Shown: positions 14,894 through 23,832 of the stretch, one piece after another
How the letters are laid out: each line of letters begins with the position of its first letter
Numbering within the stretch: the stretch's first letter is position 1
Notes under the pieces: generated by a model
The model's input: only the letters and a program-made list of their open reading frames with translations
What the model was told of the DNA's origin: nothing
Databases searched by the model: none
Program-made: the position numbers and the translations under genes
Assembly: GCA_002419135.1 (NCBI GenBank)
Contig: DIFM01000001.1
Location: 1-50,104 of the forward strand
Length of the DNA stretch: 50,104 nucleotides
Source of the DNA: Dehalococcoidia bacterium UBA5748
Lineage (GTDB): Bacteria; Chloroflexota; Dehalococcoidia; Dehalococcoidales; UBA5627
Direction of reading: 5' to 3'

Positions 14894-16855
14894 ATGTTAA
14901 AACTTAAACGTAGTAAATCGGGAAACAAGGCAAGCTCCGCTATTGATAGCGGTGATTGTACTATTCCCCAGCTTATCAGATACAACGCTGAAAACTGGGG
15001 TGATTCATCTGCCATGTATATGAAGCGATTCGGTATCTGGCAGAGTTACAGCTGGAAAGAATACTACGATACTGTTAAACATTTCTCGCTCGGTATGCGT
15101 TGTCTCGGTCTTAACAAGGGAGATATTACCTGTATCATCGGCGATAACGAACCGGAATGGTTCTGGGGAGAATTCGCGGTACAGGCTGCCGGGGGCATTG
15201 CCACCGGTATATTCGTCGACTCGGTTCCCTCCGAAGTTGAGTACATAGCCAGGCATTCGGATGCCAAATTCGCCATTGTCAACGACCAGGAACAAACCGA
15301 CAAGTTCCTTGAGATACGCTTAAATCTTCCCCTCTTACAGAAGGTTATCTACTGGGACCCGAAAGGCTTAAAGAATTACAGCGACCCGTTGCTGATATCG
15401 TTTGACGATGTCATTAAACTGGGCAGGGAATATGAGAATTACAATCCGGGGGACTTTGAAGAACGGCTCTGGGAAGGCAAAGCCGATGATATTGCATTCA
15501 TCTATTATACTTCGGGCACGACCGGCTTGCCCAAGGGGGCCTGCTTAAGTCATCGTGCCTTAATAACTACAGCCAAGTCGTTCATAGACCGCTATCCGCT
15601 GACCGAAAAGGATAATCTCATATCGAACTTCCCGGCCGCCTGGGTGGGCGACAGCTACTTTGCTACTCTGCCGCATATTTTGACGCGTGCCAAACTGAAC
15701 TTCCCCGAGGAACCGGAAACGATTGCAGAGGATACCCGTGAAGTCGGACCGAACTTTGTAATATACGGTCCCCGCCAGTGGGAAAGCCTGGTCAGCGAAA
15801 TACAGATAAAGATGATTGACGCTCACTGGCTGAAGCGCTTTGTCTACAACCTTTTCATGCCGCTTGGTTACAAATTCGCCGATATGAAACTGGCAGGTAA
15901 AACTCCCAGCATGTTCTGGAGAATGCTGTATCAAATAGCCTATTTTGCTTTGTTCAGACCTTTGAAAGACAGGCTGGGATTGAGCCGTGTCAGATTTGCC
16001 GTTACCGGAAGCTCGGTACTCAGTCTGGATACTTTCAGATTGATTCATGCTATCGGAATCGAACTCAGGCAGAATTACGCCAGCACCGAAGCCGGTTATA
16101 TCTCTTCTCACAGCAGCAATGAAATACGTTTTGAAAGCGTCGGCAGGCCGGCTCGCGGTACTGAAGTCCGTATAACCGATGGTGGTGAACTGCTGGTGCG
16201 CTCGGATTGCATGTTCAGTGGCTACCAAAAAAATCCGGAAAAAACTAAGGAAGTGATGAGAGGCGGCTGGTGCCATACCGGAGACGCCGTTAATGTGGAT
16301 GACCGCGGACACCTTATTTTCATGGACAGGTTGGAACACATGGGCGAGCTTAGCAGTGGCGTCAAGTATGCACCCCAATACATAGAGGGGCGCTTAAGAT
16401 TCAGCCCTTATATTAAAGACGCCATGGTTATCGGCGGAAAGACCAGGGATTATGTTTCCGCCATAGTAAATATGGATTTTGCCATGGTGGGCAAGTGGGC
16501 GGAGCGCAATCGCATCCCATACACCACCTTCGTCGACCTTTCGCAGAAAAAAGAGATTGCCGACCTTATTAAAAAGGATTTAACCAGAGTAAACAGTTAC
16601 CTGCCCGAAACATCCAGGGTGGAAAAATTCGTGCTATTGCACAAGGAATTCGATGCCGATGAAGCCGAACTTACCCGTACCCGCAAACTGCGCAGAGAGT
16701 TTATGGAAGAACGCTATAAACAACTGATTCAAGCCATGTACGAAGACGGTAAAGAAGTAAAAGTGGAAGCGCCGGTTACCTACCGCGACGGACGCCGCGG
16801 CGTGGTAACGACCAGCATTAAAGTGAGAACCTTATCGGAAGGAGCGAATAACTGA
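14894..16855 (+). CDS. Long-chain acyl-CoA synthetase (AMP-forming)
   Basis: The 653-residue protein is a Faa/FadD-type ligase of the long (about 650 residue) bacterial form. It has the AMP-binding loop YYTSGTTGLPKG near residues 204-215, the GWCHTGDAV motif and the C-terminal lid (LIFMDRLEHMGELSSGVKYAPQYIE). It activates a carboxylic acid to its CoA thioester with ATP. The last codon overlaps the livH start (TGATG), so it is translationally coupled to the permease, which implies that the acid imported by the ABC transporter, or its product, is the substrate. A medium- or long-chain acid is likelier than acetate. Confidence 0.92.
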   Translation: MLKLKRSKSGNKASSAIDSGDCTIPQLIRYNAENWGDSSAMYMKRFGIWQSYSWKEYYDTVKHFSLGMRCLGLNKGDITCIIGDNEPEWFWGEFAVQAAGGIATGIFVDSVPSEVEYIARHSDAKFAIVNDQEQTDKFLEIRLNLPLLQKVIYWDPKGLKNYSDPLLISFDDVIKLGREYENYNPGDFEERLWEGKADDIAFIYYTSGTTGLPKGACLSHRALITTAKSFIDRYPLTEKDNLISNFPAAWVGDSYFATLPHILTRAKLNFPEEPETIAEDTREVGPNFVIYGPRQWESLVSEIQIKMIDAHWLKRFVYNLFMPLGYKFADMKLAGKTPSMFWRMLYQIAYFALFRPLKDRLGLSRVRFAVTGSSVLSLDTFRLIHAIGIELRQNYASTEAGYISSHSSNEIRFESVGRPARGTEVRITDGGELLVRSDCMFSGYQKNPEKTKEVMRGGWCHTGDAVNVDDRGHLIFMDRLEHMGELSSGVKYAPQYIEGRLRFSPYIKDAMVIGGKTRDYVSAIVNMDFAMVGKWAERNRIPYTTFVDLSQKKEIADLIKKDLTRVNSYLPETSRVEKFVLLHKEFDADEAELTRTRKLRREFMEERYKQLIQAMYEDGKEVKVEAPVTYRDGRRGVVTTSIKVRTLSEGANN

Positions 16856-17739
16856 TGGCTGATTTGCTGCAATTCGTAATAACCGGCATAACCGTCGGCA
16901 TGGTCTATTCGCTGATTGCGATGGGTTTCGTGCTGATATGGAAATCCAGCGGTGTTGCCAACTTGGCGCTCGGACAACTGGTGCTGATATCATCGTGGGT
17001 AACTTATGCCATACTGGTGCAAGCCGGACTTCCGCCCTGGCTGGGGGTTCCGATTGTAATAGTAATAGCATTCTGTCTTGGTTGGTTAATCGAAAGGTTC
17101 CTGCTGCGCCCTTTAATAGCGCAACCTATACTTTCACTGATTGCGGTAACACTGGGACTGTCTTACTTTTTGGACGGCTTGATTACCTTCATCTGGCCAT
17201 GGAGTGTCGATGCGCTGCCCCGCCTCTTCCCACAGGATACCATTCATATCGGGACGGCTGTTGTTTCGCAGGAGTATCTTTGGGCGGCGGGTATTTCACT
17301 GCTGTTATTTACAGCATTGACACTCTACTTTAAATACAGCCGCATGGGGATTGCAATGAGAGCCACCGCTGACGACCAGATGGCAGTCCAAGCCTGCGGC
17401 ATTCCGGTAACCAAAATATTCTCCCGCTCCTGGATGCTTGCCTGTGCTATGGCAGCCATCGGAGGAATACTTATGGCAAGCATCGGCGGCATCGGGCATG
17501 GCTTAATCGATACCGGAATGAAATCCTTCTCGGTGGTAATTCTGGGCGGGTTGGATTCCTTCCTTGGGGCTATGATTGCCGGACCGATAATCGGGCTGGT
17601 AGAAAACCTCGGCGGAGGATATTTGACAGCGTTGACCTGGCCCGGAATCAAAGAAGTTATTCCGTTTATTATGATTATAATCGTTATGATGATTAAACCA
17701 TACGGATTATTCGGTGAAGTCCGTATAGAGAGGATATAA
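16855..17739 (+). CDS. livH: Branched-chain amino acid-type ABC transporter permease LivH
   Basis: The 294-residue integral membrane protein has about eight hydrophobic segments and the family features NLALGQLVLISSWVTY near the N-terminus, GIAMRATADDQMAVQACGI (the EAA-like cytoplasmic loop) and VVILGGLDSFLGAMIAGPIIG. It forms half of the membrane channel with LivM. The ATG overlaps the ligase stop and GGAAGGAG lies just upstream inside that gene. In this context the substrate need not be an amino acid; the link to two CoA ligases points to a hydrophobic carboxylic acid. Confidence 0.93.
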   Translation: MADLLQFVITGITVGMVYSLIAMGFVLIWKSSGVANLALGQLVLISSWVTYAILVQAGLPPWLGVPIVIVIAFCLGWLIERFLLRPLIAQPILSLIAVTLGLSYFLDGLITFIWPWSVDALPRLFPQDTIHIGTAVVSQEYLWAAGISLLLFTALTLYFKYSRMGIAMRATADDQMAVQACGIPVTKIFSRSWMLACAMAAIGGILMASIGGIGHGLIDTGMKSFSVVILGGLDSFLGAMIAGPIIGLVENLGGGYLTALTWPGIKEVIPFIMIIIVMMIKPYGLFGEVRIERI

Positions 17740-17741
17740 AA

Positions 17742-18800
17742 GTGTATTTACCTGCCGGAGTGAGAAATTATAGTTATGCCCAGGACATGGCGATTTTTCG
17801 CACCAAAACACAATGGGTGTTACTTGGAGTGCTGCTTCTTTTACTTCTGGTGATGCCGTCTTTTTTGAGCAATTACTGGTTGAGTGTTTGTAATATCATA
17901 GCCATTACGATTATAGCCGCCACCGGTTTGAATATTCTTACCGGTTACTGCGGACAGCTTTCAATCGGGCATGCCGGTTTTATTGCTGTCGGAGCTTACA
18001 CGTCTGCAATACTGAGCGGTCAATTGGGAATGCCTTTTTTGCTGTCGATGATATGCGGTGGGCTTATGGCCGGCTTAATCGGTATGCTGTTCGGCTTGCC
18101 ATCGCTGCGTGTTAAAGGATTTTATCTGGCAATAAGCACCATTGCGGCGCAATTTATAATCATGTGGGTTATACGAAACTGGGCAGGAGTAACGGGCGGT
18201 AATATCGGACTCAGTGTACCTACGGCTGAAATATTCGGATATTCCTTCACCAGTCAGGCAAGCAAGTATTACCTGATACTGGCAATTGCCATACTGGTAA
18301 TCTTCTTTGCTAAAAATCTCGCCAGAACCCGACCGGGCAGAGCTTTTGTGGCGATAAGAGATAACGATCTGGCGGCGCAAGTTATGGGAATTAACCTTTT
18401 CCGTTACAAACTTTTGGCTTTCTTCATCGGTTGTTTCTTTGCCGGTATTGCCGGTTCGCTTTTGGCGCATTGCTATTACGGCTTCCTGAATCCGGAATTC
18501 TTTGATTTCAAGGAATCGATTTTATATGTCGGAATGATTATTATCGGGGGATTGGGCACTTCGGTCGGTCCTATTTTCGGAGTTATACTGATTCGTCTGC
18601 TGGACAGCATATTATCACTGGAAATTGTGCCTTTCCTGGAAACGCACGTTACCCTGTTTACATCCGGATGGGCATCCGGCTTAAAACCGATGATTTTCGG
18701 AGCGGTAATAATCTTATTCCTGATTCTGGAACCGCGCGGATTAGCACACAGGTGGCAACTGTTTAAGACCTCGTATCGTATCTGGCCATTTTCATATTAA
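17742..18800 (+). CDS. livM: Branched-chain amino acid-type ABC transporter permease LivM
   Basis: The 352-residue permease starts with GTG, 2 bases after the livH stop. It shows GLNILTGYCGQLSIGHAGFIAVGAYTSA (the conserved LivM segment near residues 62-89), RTRPGRAFVAIRDNDLAAQVMGIN (cytoplasmic coupling loop) and IIIGGLGTSVGPIFGVILI. About nine to ten hydrophobic segments are visible. The first 20 residues before the first membrane helix are weakly conserved; an ATG at codon 16 (MAIFRTK) could be the real start. Confidence 0.93.
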   Translation: MYLPAGVRNYSYAQDMAIFRTKTQWVLLGVLLLLLLVMPSFLSNYWLSVCNIIAITIIAATGLNILTGYCGQLSIGHAGFIAVGAYTSAILSGQLGMPFLLSMICGGLMAGLIGMLFGLPSLRVKGFYLAISTIAAQFIIMWVIRNWAGVTGGNIGLSVPTAEIFGYSFTSQASKYYLILAIAILVIFFAKNLARTRPGRAFVAIRDNDLAAQVMGINLFRYKLLAFFIGCFFAGIAGSLLAHCYYGFLNPEFFDFKESILYVGMIIIGGLGTSVGPIFGVILIRLLDSILSLEIVPFLETHVTLFTSGWASGLKPMIFGAVIILFLILEPRGLAHRWQLFKTSYRIWPFSY

Positions 18801-18837
18801 CTATTTTATATAAAATAAAAAAGGGAGGTAGCTTACA

Positions 18838-20124
18838 ATGGTAAACAAAGAATCTAAGGGGATTACAAGACGAAATTTTATTGTCGGGACAGGTGCGGCA
18901 TCCTTATTCCTGTTTATGGGCGGACTCCCTTTTCTAACAACTGCCTGTAATACAAAGGGGGAAACCATAAAAATAGGCATTGCCACTCCCAGCACGGGCG
19001 TTGCCGCTGAAAAAGGCAAAGTACTCGAACACGGCAACAAGGATGCCATAAAGTACGTTAATGAGGTGCTGGGTGGTGTGGGAGGCTACGAGCTCGAGCT
19101 GGTATGGATGGATAACGGCTATAATGCAGCTACTATGGTCAGCAACGTGAACAAACTGATGGACGACGGCTGCGTTATGTTCGGTTGTTCCTCATCGGCT
19201 ATGATGACGGCAGCTATGACCGTTGCCAACCAGAACGGCTTCCCCGGACTGGCAGCCTATGGCGCACCCATAATTTACAGGCCACCACAGCATATTTACG
19301 GGCAGATGCCGGATTACGGTGATGACTGGGTTGTCTTTGCCCAGTACTTCCTGGAAAATCTGTGGCAGGGAGAGGGCAGGCCATTGATGGCTATGCATAT
19401 CCTCAATAACTCCACCGGTTACGGAGCCAAGGACGGTGCAACCGCTATGGCGAAGGAACTGGGTATCGATATTGTCGTAAGAGAGCATACCGCCAGCACA
19501 ACTTCGGAAATGACAAGCCTGACGGAGTTGAAATCATTAAATCCCGATATCCTTTATATTGCCAGCACTCCGCAGCCGAGCTCTATAATAATTAAAAACG
19601 CCTATGATCTTGAAATGACCTCCACCGGCATGGTAATCGCCTGCGGGCATGCCGCCATGACCAAAGCGCTGGTAGACCTCGCGGGTGCCGACAAATGCGA
19701 GGGTGTTTACGGATTATTCCCCACTGTAAGCTGGGGAGACAATGTGTCGGGCATGGCTAAAATGACGGAGTACTGCCAGGCAAATCATCCTGATGATTAT
19801 CTTAATATGGAATATATAACATCCTGGTGCCAAAGTCTTACTATGGCAAAAATCGTATCATTGGCTGTTGATGCGGTTGGTTACGATGTTCTGGCAGCCG
19901 GAGGAACGGAGGCATGGCAGGCTATCGAAGAACATGGCATTAAAACACTCAACAACTACGACGTGGAAGGCTTACAGGGGCCTGTCAGCTATACCGAAGG
20001 AGATAACAGGTTATCGAAATCGCTGAGGGTGTTCCAGGTGCAAAGCGGCGATATTAAAGCCATAACAGATTGGATAGAATCTCCGGTTATCGAATATGAA
20101 AAGTTCGATTGGTTCGGTAAATAA
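18838..20124 (+). CDS. livK: ABC transporter substrate-binding lipoprotein (LivK type)
   Basis: The 428-residue protein begins with a twin-arginine-like signal (TRRNFIVGTGAASLFLFMGG, Arg11-Arg12) and a lipobox LTTAC with Cys37, so it is likely exported folded and lipid-anchored. The mature part has the Peripla_BP_6 start IKIGIATPSTGVAAEKGKV and the internal LELVWMDNGYNAATMVSNVNKLMDDG typical of LivK-like receptors. It delivers the ligand to LivHM. GGGAGGT is well placed before the ATG. The gene ends the ligase-livHM-livK run; a 323-base repeat-filled gap separates it from livF. Confidence 0.92.
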   Translation: MVNKESKGITRRNFIVGTGAASLFLFMGGLPFLTTACNTKGETIKIGIATPSTGVAAEKGKVLEHGNKDAIKYVNEVLGGVGGYELELVWMDNGYNAATMVSNVNKLMDDGCVMFGCSSSAMMTAAMTVANQNGFPGLAAYGAPIIYRPPQHIYGQMPDYGDDWVVFAQYFLENLWQGEGRPLMAMHILNNSTGYGAKDGATAMAKELGIDIVVREHTASTTSEMTSLTELKSLNPDILYIASTPQPSSIIIKNAYDLEMTSTGMVIACGHAAMTKALVDLAGADKCEGVYGLFPTVSWGDNVSGMAKMTEYCQANHPDDYLNMEYITSWCQSLTMAKIVSLAVDAVGYDVLAAGGTEAWQAIEEHGIKTLNNYDVEGLQGPVSYTEGDNRLSKSLRVFQVQSGDIKAITDWIESPVIEYEKFDWFGK

Positions 20125-20197
20125 AGGGGGGTGGTCGTTGCGAGGAGTCACAATAAAGCGGGATTCGCAACGATAATAAAAAAGTGTTTTTTACCTG

Positions 20198-20404
20198 TTA
20201 TTCTGAGACCACAAGGGGTGGACGAAGAATCCAGGGGGTGGGGAGAAACAAATAAATAGGATGCCTCAGCTTCAGGAGCAAATGACATCCTCCCTACCCC
20301 AGATACTTCAGTAACCCCTCGTGACTTCAGGATGACAATGAAAGCCGTTCGTGGTTAGATTAATACAAAGCCGTTCGTGGTGAGCCTGTCGAACCATAAC
20401 GGCG
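20198..20404. repeat. Inverted-repeat block and GCCGTTCGTGG repeats between livK and livF
   Basis: The gap 20125-20447 holds no gene. TTATTCTGAGACCACAAGG ... GAAGAATCCAGGGGGTGGGG (20198-20244) has an inverted relative at 20287-20340 (CCTACCCCAGATACTTCAG ... TCAGGATGACAATG), which would give a long hairpin, like a miniature transposable repeat. GCCGTTCGTGG occurs at 20344 and 20370, and the second copy faces GTCGAACCATAACGGC (20388-20403), a near inverted copy. A -10-like TATAAT lies at 20415-20420, just before livF. Confidence 0.65.
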
Positions 20405-20447
20405 CCCAATAAGGTATAATAAATATACTCTAATTGAAAGAAAACCA

Positions 20448-21239
20448 ATGCTTAAACTGAACAACATAGAAGTTACTTACCTGAATGTCATACGTGTACT
20501 GCACGGCGTTTCGTTGAGCGTGCCCGACGGCTCCATTGTTACCCTGTTGGGAGCCAACGGGGCCGGTAAGAGTACTACGCTAAAAGCAATTTCGGGGCTT
20601 TTACATATAGAGGAAGGCGAAGTAACCGATGGCAGTATCGAATGGGACGATACCAGAATCGACAAAAAAAGCCCTGAAGATATCGGTAAACTGGGTATCG
20701 TTCAGGCGCTGGAAGGACGGCGCGTCTTCGGACACCTTACCACAGAGGAAAATCTGCTGGTAGGCGCATTCAATAGACGAAACAGAGCTGAAATAAACCG
20801 GGATATTGAAATGGTATATGAATACTTTCCGCGTTTAAGAGACCTGAGAAAAAACACCGCCGGCTATCTTTCCGGCGGTGAACAACAGATGCTGGTGATT
20901 GGCAGAGCTATGATGGCAACTCCCAAACTGATGATGCTGGACGAACCTTCGCTTGGTCTGGCTCCCATGCTGGTAGAAGAGATTTATGAGATTATCAAAC
21001 GTTTTAACGATGAACAGAAGACATCTGTATTGATTGTTGAACAAAATGTGCGTGTTGCTCTCAGCATTGCCCATTATGGTTATGTAATGGAAAACGGGCG
21101 TATCGTACTTGACGGCGATGCCGAATTCCTGAAAAATAATGAGGATGTCAAGGAGTTCTATATCGGTCTTTCGGCAATGGGAGATAAGAAGAACTACCGT
21201 GAAATCAAACACTACAAGAGGCGCAAGAGATGGCTATAA
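20448..21239 (+). CDS. livF: Branched-chain-type ABC transporter ATPase LivF
   Basis: The 263-residue ATPase has Walker A GANGAGKST (35-43), signature LSGGEQQM near 141-148, and Walker B LMMLDEPSLGLAPM near 161. The GLAPM and IVQALEGRRVFGHLTTEENL segments are the LivF pattern. It energises LivHM together with LivG. The C-terminus has a basic extension (KHYKRRKRWL). The start region has no strong ribosome site. The gene overlaps the next by 10 bases. Confidence 0.94.
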   Translation: MLKLNNIEVTYLNVIRVLHGVSLSVPDGSIVTLLGANGAGKSTTLKAISGLLHIEEGEVTDGSIEWDDTRIDKKSPEDIGKLGIVQALEGRRVFGHLTTEENLLVGAFNRRNRAEINRDIEMVYEYFPRLRDLRKNTAGYLSGGEQQMLVIGRAMMATPKLMMLDEPSLGLAPMLVEEIYEIIKRFNDEQKTSVLIVEQNVRVALSIAHYGYVMENGRIVLDGDAEFLKNNEDVKEFYIGLSAMGDKKNYREIKHYKRRKRWL

Positions 21240-22522
21240 AACCACAAATCAGAAAAGACGAATATTTTGACGAGCTTGAGGTAATGACTGTCGAAAAAAG
21301 AGAGGCATATTTTGAGAGTAGGCTTTCAGAGACCGTTGCCAATGCCTATAAAAACGCCCCAGCCGCCAAAAGAATACTGGATGATGCCGGAGTAAGTCCG
21401 TCGCAAATAAAAACTATAAAAGACCTGGAATTGCTTCCTGTGACGCGTAAGTCCGATATCATTGAAATGCAAAGGAGCAACCCCCCTTACGGCGGTTTTT
21501 TAAGTATTCCCCAAAACGATGTAGAGCGTGTTTTCATATCTCCCGGCCCAATATATGAACCGATGCAGCATACCGGTATAAAATGGTTTGCCAAATCCCT
21601 TTGGGCAGCCGGATTCCGTAAGGGAGATGTAGTTATAAACACCTTCACATATCATATGTCCCCTGCCGGTATTCTCTGCCATGAAGCCATCAGCGATTGC
21701 GGGGCAACCGCTGTTCCTGTGGGTACGGGGCATACCGAAGTAACCGTACAGGCAATGTTGGACTTACGAGCCACCGGCTATGTCGGCACTCCCAGCTTTT
21801 TAATGGCGATAATCAAACAGGCGGAAGAGTTGGGTTATAATTTCAAGAATGATTTTTACATAAAACGCGCCTGGTTTACCGGTGAGATGCTGGCTTCGTC
21901 TGTAAGGCAAACACTTGAAAAAGATTACGATATAGATACATATCAGGCTTACGCCGTAACCGAACCCGGTGGTGCAATTGCCTACGAATGCAGCTGTAAA
22001 GACAGGCTGCATCTGATGGATGAATACATTGTGGAAATCGTAAATCCATCTAACGGCAAGCAATTAACTGATGGAGAAGTCGGCGAAGTTGTGGTAACCC
22101 CCGTTCACAACAATACATGGGGACTGCTGCGCTTCGGCACAGGTGACCTGTCTTCGATTGTGGATGATGTTTGCCCCTGCGGTAGAACCACCAAAAAACT
22201 GACCGGTATTCAGGGCAGAATCGGTGAAGCCGTTAAAGTCAGAGGCATGTTTGTTGTATCAAATCAGGTTGAAAGCCTTTTTGCACAATATAGAGAAGTG
22301 GCAAAATGGCAGATTACAGTAGCCCGCATCGGTCAGCGCGATGAAATGACGATAACCGCCGAATTATGCGACGACAATTGCGACAAGATTAAACTGGCAG
22401 ACGAAATCGGAAACAGATTCAAGAGTATATGCCTTATCAACCCCGATAAGATAGAGTTTGTTCCTGCGGACACTCTACCAAAGGACAGCAAGACGATTGT
22501 TGATAATAGAAAGTGGGATTAG
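21230..22522 (+). CDS. Divergent PaaK-like AMP-binding protein (phenylacetate-CoA ligase family)
   Basis: The 430-residue protein has the length and outline of PaaK: an N-terminal RLSETVANAYKNAPAAKRILDDAGV segment, LLPVTRKSDII near 69-78, FTGEMLASSVRQTLEKDYD, AYAVTEPGGAIAYEC, LLRFGTGDLSSI, CPCGRTTKKLTGIQGRIGEAVKVRGMFV. The canonical P-loop SSGTTGxP is missing; its position holds SPGPIYEP (residues 104-111). It may be a ligase with an altered nucleotide loop, or no longer an adenylating enzyme. Overlap with livF implies coupling and a role with the transported acid. Confidence 0.85.
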   Translation: MAIKPQIRKDEYFDELEVMTVEKREAYFESRLSETVANAYKNAPAAKRILDDAGVSPSQIKTIKDLELLPVTRKSDIIEMQRSNPPYGGFLSIPQNDVERVFISPGPIYEPMQHTGIKWFAKSLWAAGFRKGDVVINTFTYHMSPAGILCHEAISDCGATAVPVGTGHTEVTVQAMLDLRATGYVGTPSFLMAIIKQAEELGYNFKNDFYIKRAWFTGEMLASSVRQTLEKDYDIDTYQAYAVTEPGGAIAYECSCKDRLHLMDEYIVEIVNPSNGKQLTDGEVGEVVVTPVHNNTWGLLRFGTGDLSSIVDDVCPCGRTTKKLTGIQGRIGEAVKVRGMFVVSNQVESLFAQYREVAKWQITVARIGQRDEMTITAELCDDNCDKIKLADEIGNRFKSICLINPDKIEFVPADTLPKDSKTIVDNRKWD

Positions 22523-22585
22523 AAACCCATACGAACTAGTCATAGTCATATTTGTATTAGGATTACGATTATACCACTCCGCAGT

Positions 22586-22800
22586 TCTCTCCCTTTAGCA
22601 AAGGGAGATTAAGAGGGATTTTGGCGATAAATTCGTTTTGCTTTCAACAAAATGCAATGCATATTCGTAGCAAATCTCCCTCACTCCCTCTTTTCCAAAG
22701 AGGGAAAGTACCGCATAAATTACTGTGGTGCTGAGTTCATGTTGACCAACTAAAGCCGTTCGTGGTAGTCCAGATTTATCGGGATCGAACCATAACGGCG
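22586..22800. repeat. Dispersed repeats after the PaaK-like gene
   Basis: CTCTCCCTTTAGC AAAGGGAG (22587-22607) then ATTAAGAGGGATTTTGGC, and the inverted relative CTCCCTCACTCCCTC ... TTTTCCAAAGAGGGAAAG (22675-22710), match the family at 13568-13600. GCCGTTCGTGGT (22755-22766) and GATCGAACCATAACGGCG (22783-22800) match the family at 20344-20404 and form an imperfect hairpin. The gap 22523-22989 otherwise contains the GIY-YIG remnant at 22811. Confidence 0.6.
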
Positions 22801-22810
22801 AGGATAAAAT

Positions 22811-22960
22811 ATGAGTTTTTGGGTTTATATACTTGAATGCGCCGACGAGAGTTATTATATGAGACACACAGACGATTTGGAAAAACCTCTATCAGAACAC
22901 CAGTAGAAATTATTTAATTGGGACTAATGAAGCATTCATGCTGGAGTATTAGGTCACCGA
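22811..22960 (+). pseudogene. Decayed GIY-YIG endonuclease domain gene (UPF0213-like)
   Basis: From the ATG at 22811 the frame reads FWVYILECADESYY, then TDDLEKPLSEHQ, and stops at 22904-22906 after 31 codons. It matches the start of small GIY-YIG proteins (WxYILxCADGSYYxGxTxDLExRLxEH) closely, though the invariant Gly and Arg positions are altered (YYMRHTDD, EKP). Further on, another frame reads NEAFMLEY, like the EAxxRE segment of the family, ending around 22960. The gene is truncated, frameshifted and non-functional. It is embedded next to dispersed repeats. Confidence 0.7.
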
Positions 22961-22989
22961 GTTCAGACTCTTTGTGAGATATAGACAAA

Positions 22990-23817
22990 TTACTTCCCCG
23001 CCCCCAGGTAAGCGGCGATGACATCGGGGTTTTTGCTGATTTCTTCGGGCGTTCCTTCGGCGATTTTACGACCGAAATCCAGCACTACGATTCTATCAGC
23101 TATGTCCATTACAACACCCATATCATGCTCGATCAGTACGATGCAGTTTACTCCGTCCCTAAGTACCGGGGTATCGGGATAGGTTTCTCCCTGCCCTTCG
23201 AAAATATCGATGACAAAACGTGCAATATCCTCTTTTTCCTCGAGATTCATACCCGCCATCGGTTCATCCAATAGCAAAACCTTCGGCTCGAGGGCTAACG
23301 CCCTGCCCAGTTCCACTCTCTTGCGCATACCGTACGGCAGAGAGCCTACCACCTGCTGGCGAATTGATTCTATTTCTAAAAAGTCGATAATATCTTCAAC
23401 GGTCCTGCGATGTTTGATTTCTTCCGTATGCGACGGCCCGAAGTATAAAGCGCTGCTTAAGACATTCTGATTCATAAGTACATGCCGGGCAGCCATAATA
23501 TTATCAAGAGTGCTCAAACCGGTATACAGTTCAATGTTCTGAAACGTGCGAGCCAAACCCATCTTGGCGGCTTTATCGGGACGTATATGTGTAATATCCT
23601 GCCCGTTAAATGTAATTGTTCCGCTCTGAGGTTTATAGAAACCGTTCAGGCAATTTAAAAAGCTGGTTTTTCCGGCGCCGTTAGGTCCTATAATTGCCAG
23701 TATTTCATTATCTTTTATATCGACACTAACATCTATCAGAGAACGAACCCCGCCGAACGAAAGCGAGAGTTTGTCCGCTTTAATGACAACTTTTTTTTCT
23801 TTTACTGGATTATCCAA
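22990..23817 (-). CDS. livG: Branched-chain-type ABC transporter ATPase LivG
   Basis: The 275-residue ATPase has Walker A GPNGAGKT (44-51), the LivG-specific insertion near ARTFQNIELYTGLSTLDNIM, a signature in SLPYGMRKRVELGRAL (Tyr-Gly-Met in place of SGGQ) and Walker B VLLLDEPMAGMN. A stretch GQGETYPDTPVLRDG before the H-loop (LIEHDM) is longer than usual. It starts with TTG and has GGGAAG upstream. It completes the LivFGHM-K set but lies on the opposite strand, separated from livF by the PaaK-like gene and repeats, which suggests an inversion or separate regulation. Confidence 0.93.
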   Translation of the reverse strand: MDNPVKEKKVVIKADKLSLSFGGVRSLIDVSVDIKDNEILAIIGPNGAGKTSFLNCLNGFYKPQSGTITFNGQDITHIRPDKAAKMGLARTFQNIELYTGLSTLDNIMAARHVLMNQNVLSSALYFGPSHTEEIKHRRTVEDIIDFLEIESIRQQVVGSLPYGMRKRVELGRALALEPKVLLLDEPMAGMNLEEKEDIARFVIDIFEGQGETYPDTPVLRDGVNCIVLIEHDMGVVMDIADRIVVLDFGRKIAEGTPEEISKNPDVIAAYLGAGK

Positions 23818-23832
23818 ACCCGTCTTCCCTTT

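Noticed and set aside
15560..16378. Long open frame (272 codons) on the minus strand
   Set aside because: It is fully antisense to the acyl-CoA ligase gene, has no family features and no ribosome site; it is a by-product of the codon usage of the real gene.
22595..22867. Minus-strand open frame of 90 codons
   Set aside because: It runs through dispersed repeats and the GIY-YIG remnant, and its translation shows no recognisable family.
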